The notes under the pieces: model-generated
Database searches by the model: none
The model's input: the letters and a program-made list of their open reading frames with translations, nothing else
Told to the model about the DNA's origin: nothing
In this document: positions 31,929 through 35,650 of the stretch, piece by piece
Layout of the letters: each line of letters begins with the position of its first letter
Numbering within the stretch: position 1 is the first letter of the stretch
Made by a program: the position numbers and the translations under genes
DNA from: Phycisphaerales bacterium UBA1910
Lineage (GTDB): Bacteria; Planctomycetota; Phycisphaerae; Phycisphaerales; UBA1924
Direction: 5' to 3'
DNA: 35,650 bases
NCBI GenBank assembly: GCA_002337545.1
Contig: DDGE01000037.1
Span: 21,321-56,970 of the forward strand

Positions 31929-31990
31929 GCGTCTCCCTTCGTATGGAATCACGCGCTATGCGTGCAGTATGCGTGTTCGCTGGGACCAGT

Positions 31991-32617
31991 TTAGGCGCTG
32001 GCCCGTGAACTTTGTTTGCGTTCCGTCAAGGCGGATTTCGTGATTTCAAAGTGCTCGAGCGAGTTCGGGTGCTCGAGCTGAGACCAGAGTGAACCAACAC
32101 GATCACCTGATAACCAGCATCGGACGAGTGCCCACGCGAGCGGTCGGAGTACGATAGCGATGTTGGGATGCGCTCCCTTGCACTTGCAAAGCGATTTCTC
32201 GATCGCGTTCAGCAGCCGATCCTGCGCGTCCGCAAGCGATTCCCCTTCGGGAGGCGAAACTCGTTCCGGGTGCTCTTTCCATTGAGCGAAGGTACTCGGA
32301 CTGCGCTCCTGAAGATCAGACGAGAGAACCCCCTCCCACAGACCGAGATCAATGTTGCTCAGATCTGTGTTGGTCTTGATCTTTGTATCCGTACTCTGAG
32401 GCAGCATTCGTGCGGTACGCATCGAAGCCTCTTCGTCAGAAACAAGAATGAGGTGGAAAGGGTGGGCAAACTCGCTGTCATGAATCGCGCGGGCAACCTC
32501 GTCGTTTCCCTGCTCGGTCATGGGTAGATCGGTTTGCCCGATCAGACGAAACTCTTCGTCCCACGAGGTGCCACCGGTACGAACCAAAGTGATCGTGTAG
32601 CCAACTGGCTTACTCAT
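31991..32617 (-). CDS. Histidine-phosphatase-superfamily protein lacking both catalytic histidines (pseudoenzyme)
   Basis: A 208-residue protein with the fold of phosphoglycerate-mutase-like phosphatases. The segments align along the whole length: LVRTGGTSWDEEFRLIGQTD at 11-30 (normal LVRHGET..N....QG..D), VSDEEASMRTA (normal sSpl.RA..TA), LSNIDLGLWEG, PEGESLAD and IVLRPLAWALVR (normal vvsHg..ira). The phosphohistidine of the RHG motif is T14 and the second histidine is R158. With both gone, phosphatase or mutase chemistry is not expected; a binding or regulatory role is more likely (inference). The ATG at 32617 has a CAGGAG site. It lies between rpe and accD, co-directional with both. The protein is not truncated, so decay seems less likely than a changed function. 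Confidence 0.82.
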   Translation of the reverse strand: MSKPVGYTITLVRTGGTSWDEEFRLIGQTDLPMTEQGNDEVARAIHDSEFAHPFHLILVSDEEASMRTARMLPQSTDTKIKTNTDLSNIDLGLWEGVLSSDLQERSPSTFAQWKEHPERVSPPEGESLADAQDRLLNAIEKSLCKCKGAHPNIAIVLRPLAWALVRCWLSGDRVGSLWSQLEHPNSLEHFEITKSALTERKQSSRASA

Positions 32618-32702
32618 GCAAACTGACTCCTGAAGAACGGGTGTTGCTCACACAAGCTTGACCCTGATCTTCTGTCATCGGCCGCTTGGCCAAGGAGACA
32701 AA

Positions 32703-32731
32703 AGTGTAGCAAGTTCTGGGCATGAATGCCC
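32703..32731 (-). promoter_or_regulatory. Candidate promoter with palindromic operator upstream of the pseudo-phosphatase gene
   Basis: TGCTACACT on the minus strand (-10 hexamer at 32708-32703) would give a leader of about 80 bases. Nine bases upstream of the hexamer, the inverted repeat GGGCAT-GA-ATGCCC (32718-32731) overlaps the -35 region, where a repressor or activator could bind. Confidence 0.38.
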
Positions 32732-32784
32732 TTTCATCTGCATATACGACCAGTTTGTTCGGAATCTGATTGCACCCACCCAGA

Positions 32785-33483
32785 TTAGGCGGTGGTTTTC
32801 GGACTTCGCAGCGATTCGATGACCGCCCCCCAGGTTTCACGAGATTTTCCGAAGACCGAAGACCCAGCCACCAAGAGATCCACCCCTGCATCGATCGCCT
32901 CGATCGCCGTCGATGGATTGATCCCCCCATCGATTTCGAGTCGCTGATCATCGCGGAGCAGCGGAGCAAGTGTTCTGCATTTATCGAGGACTTCAGGAAT
33001 GAAAACCTGCCCACCGAATCCGGGGTTGACACTCATCACAAGGATGAGATCAAACGCATCAATCACTGGCAGAATCATCTGCACATCGCTAGGAGGGTTG
33101 ATTGCGATGCCCGGGTTGCATCCCAGTTCACGGACCTCTTGAGCCAACTCGCGCGCATGCTGCTCTGATTGCATCACTTCCATATGGAAGCTGATCGCAT
33201 TCGCGCCATTGTTGGCGAACGGTTTGAAGAAAAACTGTGGGTCTTTCACCATGAGATGGACATCGAGGTAGGTGTCCGGGCATGCGGAACGGCAAGCTCC
33301 ACAGATTGCAGGTCCCATTGAGAGGTTCGGAACGAAATGCCCGTCCATGATATCCACATGGAGCAGGTCCGCGCCTGCATTCATTGCATCTGTACAATCC
33401 TTCCCCAGGTTCGCAAAGTCTGCGGCGAGGATCGAGGGTGCAACCAGCGGTTCTTTGAGATCAGCAGTAAATGGGTTGAGCAT
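32785..33483 (-). CDS. rpe: Ribulose-phosphate 3-epimerase
   Basis: Rpe interconverts ribulose-5-phosphate and xylulose-5-phosphate in the pentose phosphate pathway. The 232-residue TIM barrel carries the family pattern: APSILAADFANLG at 15-27, LHVDIMDGHFVPNLSMG with metal ligands H42 and D44, DVHLMVKDP with H76, SVNPGFGGQVFIPEVLDK, LEIDGGINPSTA and VAGSSVFG, which bind the phosphate. All catalytic residues are present. The start at 33483 places the barrel near the N-terminus; an earlier GTG or ATG in frame (to 33591) would run through the divergent region. A TACACT hexamer lies five bases before the ATG. The pseudo-phosphatase gene follows after 167 bases. It is divergent from the pyrophosphorylase gene. 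Confidence 0.94.
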   Translation of the reverse strand: MLNPFTADLKEPLVAPSILAADFANLGKDCTDAMNAGADLLHVDIMDGHFVPNLSMGPAICGACRSACPDTYLDVHLMVKDPQFFFKPFANNGANAISFHMEVMQSEQHARELAQEVRELGCNPGIAINPPSDVQMILPVIDAFDLILVMSVNPGFGGQVFIPEVLDKCRTLAPLLRDDQRLEIDGGINPSTAIEAIDAGVDLLVAGSSVFGKSRETWGAVIESLRSPKTTA

Positions 33484-33488
33484 GCATG

Positions 33489-33494
33489 AGTGTA
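33489..33494 (-). promoter_or_regulatory. Candidate -10 box of rpe (leaderless arrangement)
   Basis: TACACT on the minus strand, five bases before the rpe ATG. There is no Shine-Dalgarno site for this gene. Confidence 0.38.
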
Positions 33495-33565
33495 GTGCCG
33501 AGGCATGTTGGACGATGTAGGATGATGTCACCAAATCCACCACCGACGCGGAGAGGACAGAGATA

Positions 33566-35011
33566 ATGCCCGGAGTCGAATCAACGATCAACGAAGTGTG
33601 CTCAAAGCTCGACCAGGCGGGGCAATCGCACCTGAGTTCGTACCTCCGGGGAATATCGCCTCAAAGCGCCCAGGAATCGCTTCTCGCCCAGATCTCAACG
33701 GTTGATCTGGATGAACTCAAGGATCTGATAGATCGGTACATCACGAATCCTGAACCCGAGGCGACTCCTGGTACGATCAGCCCCGCCCCGTGCTACTTCA
33801 TCGACGGCAGTGGCTCTCGCGGTCCGTGGGACCGAGTCGAGTATCAGATCAAAGGGGAGCAACTGATCCGCGAAGGCAAAGTCGCCTGTTTCACCGTTGC
33901 TGGAGGACAGGGATCTCGCCTCGGATATGACGGCCCCAAAGGGTGCTACCCAACATCTTGCGTGAATGAGAAACCGCTCTTCCAACTCTTTGCGGAATCG
34001 ATACGAGCAAATGAGTTGAAATACGGCTGCACCGTTCCGTGGTACATCATGACCTCGCCTCTGAATCATGAAGCAACTGTCGCCTTCTTCGAATCGAACG
34101 CGTACTTTGGGCTCTCTGGCGACCAGATCATGTTCTTCAATCAGGGTGTCATGCCGAGTCTGGACGCGGAGAATGGACAAGTTCTCATGCGTGATCCCAT
34201 GCATTTGGCAACGAATCCTGATGGGCACGGCGGTTGCTTCAAAGCATTGTCCGTATCAGGGGCGCTCGACGACATGAAGCGACGAGGCGTTGAGCATGTT
34301 TCGTATTTTCAGGTCGACAACCCCCATGCACGCGTCATTGACCCTGTTTTCATCGGGCTGCATGTCTATGCCCCGGATAGTTCGGGCGAGTTCAGTTCCA
34401 AGATGGTTGCGAAAGCCAGTTGGGATGAAAAGGTAGGTGTGTTCTGTTCCGTCGATGGGCGTACTGAAATTATCGAGTATTCCGATCTCGACGAGAAACT
34501 CGCGAAGCAGACAGATGCGGATGGTCGTCTCGCATTCAATGCTGGTTCGATCGCAATCCATGTGATCAGCGTTGCTTTCATCGATCGAGTTCTGAGTGAC
34601 CCGGACGCGAGGCTCCCCTACCACAGAGCACTGAAGCGGGTTCCCCATTTCGACCTCGCCGTTGGGCGGGTAGTCAGTCCCGAAACAAATAATGCTGTGA
34701 AACTCGAGAAGTTTGTGTTCGATGGGATCCCGATCGCATCGCAATCGATTGTGGTTGAGACTGATCGTGTAGAAGAGTTTGCGCCGGTCAAAAACGCATC
34801 AGGAACAGATTCGATTGTCTCGTCGAAGCAGCTCCAGTCGCTGCGGGCCGCACGGTGGCTCTCAGCTCACGGTGTTTCAGTTCCGATGAATAATGATGGG
34901 AGCGTGAATGCGACAATCGAGATCTGTGCTTTGACCGCGACATGCAGCGATGACCTGAAGGGCAAAGAGCTTCCGGCGTCGATCGAACCCGGCTCGACGG
35001 TGGAGCTCTGA
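33566..35011 (+). CDS. UDP-N-acetylglucosamine pyrophosphorylase-like uridylyltransferase, eukaryotic UAP1 type
   Basis: A 481-residue nucleotidyltransferase of the UDPGP family that includes eukaryotic UAP1, which makes UDP-GlcNAc from UTP and GlcNAc-1-phosphate. After an N-terminal helical part, the nucleotide loop VAGGQGSRLGYDGPKGCYP lies at 111-129, with K125 as the catalytic lysine. MTSPLNHEATVAFFE, then the NPDGHGG substrate loop (NGNGG in UAP1), the QVDNPHARVIDPVFIGLH metal site, EYSDLDE and KLEKFVFD follow, in UAP1 order. Bacteria commonly use GlmU for this step, so this is a eukaryote-like enzyme; UDP-sugar specificity (GlcNAc, GalNAc or Glc) is not certain. The start at 33566 has an AGAGGAC site. 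A hydrolase gene begins directly after its stop, with no gap. Confidence 0.88.
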   Translation: MPGVESTINEVCSKLDQAGQSHLSSYLRGISPQSAQESLLAQISTVDLDELKDLIDRYITNPEPEATPGTISPAPCYFIDGSGSRGPWDRVEYQIKGEQLIREGKVACFTVAGGQGSRLGYDGPKGCYPTSCVNEKPLFQLFAESIRANELKYGCTVPWYIMTSPLNHEATVAFFESNAYFGLSGDQIMFFNQGVMPSLDAENGQVLMRDPMHLATNPDGHGGCFKALSVSGALDDMKRRGVEHVSYFQVDNPHARVIDPVFIGLHVYAPDSSGEFSSKMVAKASWDEKVGVFCSVDGRTEIIEYSDLDEKLAKQTDADGRLAFNAGSIAIHVISVAFIDRVLSDPDARLPYHRALKRVPHFDLAVGRVVSPETNNAVKLEKFVFDGIPIASQSIVVETDRVEEFAPVKNASGTDSIVSSKQLQSLRAARWLSAHGVSVPMNNDGSVNATIEICALTATCSDDLKGKELPASIEPGSTVEL

Positions 35012-35650
35012 ATGGACCCTAGATTTCGCCAACTCCCCCGCTCATTGCAAGAGAAATCCCGAGACATGCAACTCGGTGACGGGGTTCCTGCGCTGATCGT
35101 GCACCCGGACTGGGATAGCGGCGCGAGAGTTCCCGGGGTGATCTGGTTACACGGGCGGAGTGTGTACAAGGAGCTCGACCCTGGACGGTATCAACGCTGG
35201 GTGCGAGCAGGCATCGGCGCGATCGCTCTTGATCTCCCGGGGCACGGTGCAAGATATGTCGAGGCATATCAAGGGCCGGAAATGACTCTCGAACTTATCG
35301 CTCAGGCGAAGGCCGAGATCGATAGCGTCGTGGAGTCCATTCGTGAGACGCAGCGATTCGACATGTCGCGATTGATGATCGGGGGAATGTCCGCCGGCGG
35401 CATGGTCACTCTTAGTCGGTTGTGCTCTTCGCATCCGTTCATCGGTGCCTGTGTCGAGGGGACCACGGGAAATCTCAGAGATCTGTATTCGCCGCCGCCG
35501 GGCATGCAGGGGCGCCCTTGGCCTGTTGATCATGATCCGAATCAGGTAGCCAAGGTCGATCCGATCGAGCACTTAGATCACTTTCGCCCAGTTCCATTGC
35601 TCGCGTTGCACAATGAGGGGGACGAGATGGTCCCTGTAGCCGGGCAGCGA
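35012..35650 (+). CDS. Alpha/beta hydrolase (3' end beyond the window)
   Basis: The first 213 residues of an alpha/beta-hydrolase-fold protein, open to the end of the window. It has GVIWLHGRS at 42-50 (oxyanion region), LDLPGHGARY at 74-82, the nucleophile elbow IGGMSAGGM with S127 in GMSAG, and LALHNEGDEMVPVAG with D204 as the likely acid. The histidine lies beyond the edge. No signal peptide is seen, so it should be cytoplasmic. The length, the GMSAGG elbow and the HG motif resemble YjfP-like esterases, but substrate is not known. Its ATG begins immediately after the TGA of the pyrophosphorylase gene, so the two are probably co-translated from one transcript. Confidence 0.82.
   Translation, partial: MDPRFRQLPRSLQEKSRDMQLGDGVPALIVHPDWDSGARVPGVIWLHGRSVYKELDPGRYQRWVRAGIGAIALDLPGHGARYVEAYQGPEMTLELIAQAKAEIDSVVESIRETQRFDMSRLMIGGMSAGGMVTLSRLCSSHPFIGACVEGTTGNLRDLYSPPPGMQGRPWPVDHDPNQVAKVDPIEHLDHFRPVPLLALHNEGDEMVPVAGQR

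Noticed and set aside
1..35650. Frequent GATC and ATCGATCG-like words across the window
   Set aside because: They follow from the many Asp/Ile/Arg codons (GAT, ATC, CGA) in genes and show no periodic or clustered array, so I do not call them a repeat or origin signal.
1..35650. Search for insertion sequences, phage genes, CRISPR arrays, integrases or defence islands
   Set aside because: No transposase, integrase, repeat-spacer pattern, toxin-antitoxin pair or restriction gene was found. The tRNA-Asp has no adjacent integrase or attachment repeat.

Overview
The window looks like chromosomal core from a Gram-negative planctomycete, most likely class Phycisphaerae (medium confidence, judged from protein flavour only). 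Evidence for an outer membrane and a wall: LpxB (lipid A), Lnt plus a lipobox protein, and MurD. Planctomycete flavour: a YdjY-domain protein, a eukaryote-type UDP-sugar pyrophosphorylase, a response regulator fused to an XRE domain, and a coiled-coil/small-membrane-protein pair. Genes are tightly packed on both strands with short gaps; no gap between genes exceeds 300 bases. I see no insertion sequence, phage, CRISPR array or other obvious mobile DNA.

Layout. 1-2645: 3' end of priA, converging on murD-ydjY. 2692-5563: bcp converging on panB-htrA. 5675-9175: a D-amino-acid-oxidase-like gene whose domains appear circularly permuted, then an Uup-like ABC-F ATPase, converging on a small membrane protein. 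9286-11646: a small membrane protein and an AGCS sodium symporter with a large soluble insertion, separated by a terminator. 11753-13630: an unknown protein with a possible PD-(D/E)XK signature, converging on lpxB. 13679-15936: a histidine kinase and a Rec-XRE response regulator. 16013-18551: rsmB, a PtsN-like EIIA and an orphan ExbB-like protein. 18597-23526: an isoprenoid run (ispA, dxs), then nadK and a SpoIIE-type phosphatase. 23508-26568: a CPA-type antiporter divergent from a renalase-like flavoprotein, with two strong palindromes between them. 26598-33483, minus strand: tRNA-Asp, small membrane protein, coiled-coil protein, HEAT lipoprotein, lnt, accD, a degenerate histidine phosphatase and rpe. 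33566-35650: a UAP1-like pyrophosphorylase and the start of an alpha/beta hydrolase.

How the genes fit together. Most serve envelope building and central metabolism: UDP-sugar supply, MurD, lipid A, lipoprotein acylation, fatty-acid initiation (AccD), CoA precursor (PanB) and isoprenoids (IspA, DXS). The most unusual points are the permuted flavoprotein, the histidine phosphatase with both catalytic histidines replaced, and a recurring arrangement in which a -10-like hexamer (TANNNT) lies only 5-8 bases before the start codon. The last suggests that many transcripts here are leaderless, while other genes carry clear Shine-Dalgarno sites.
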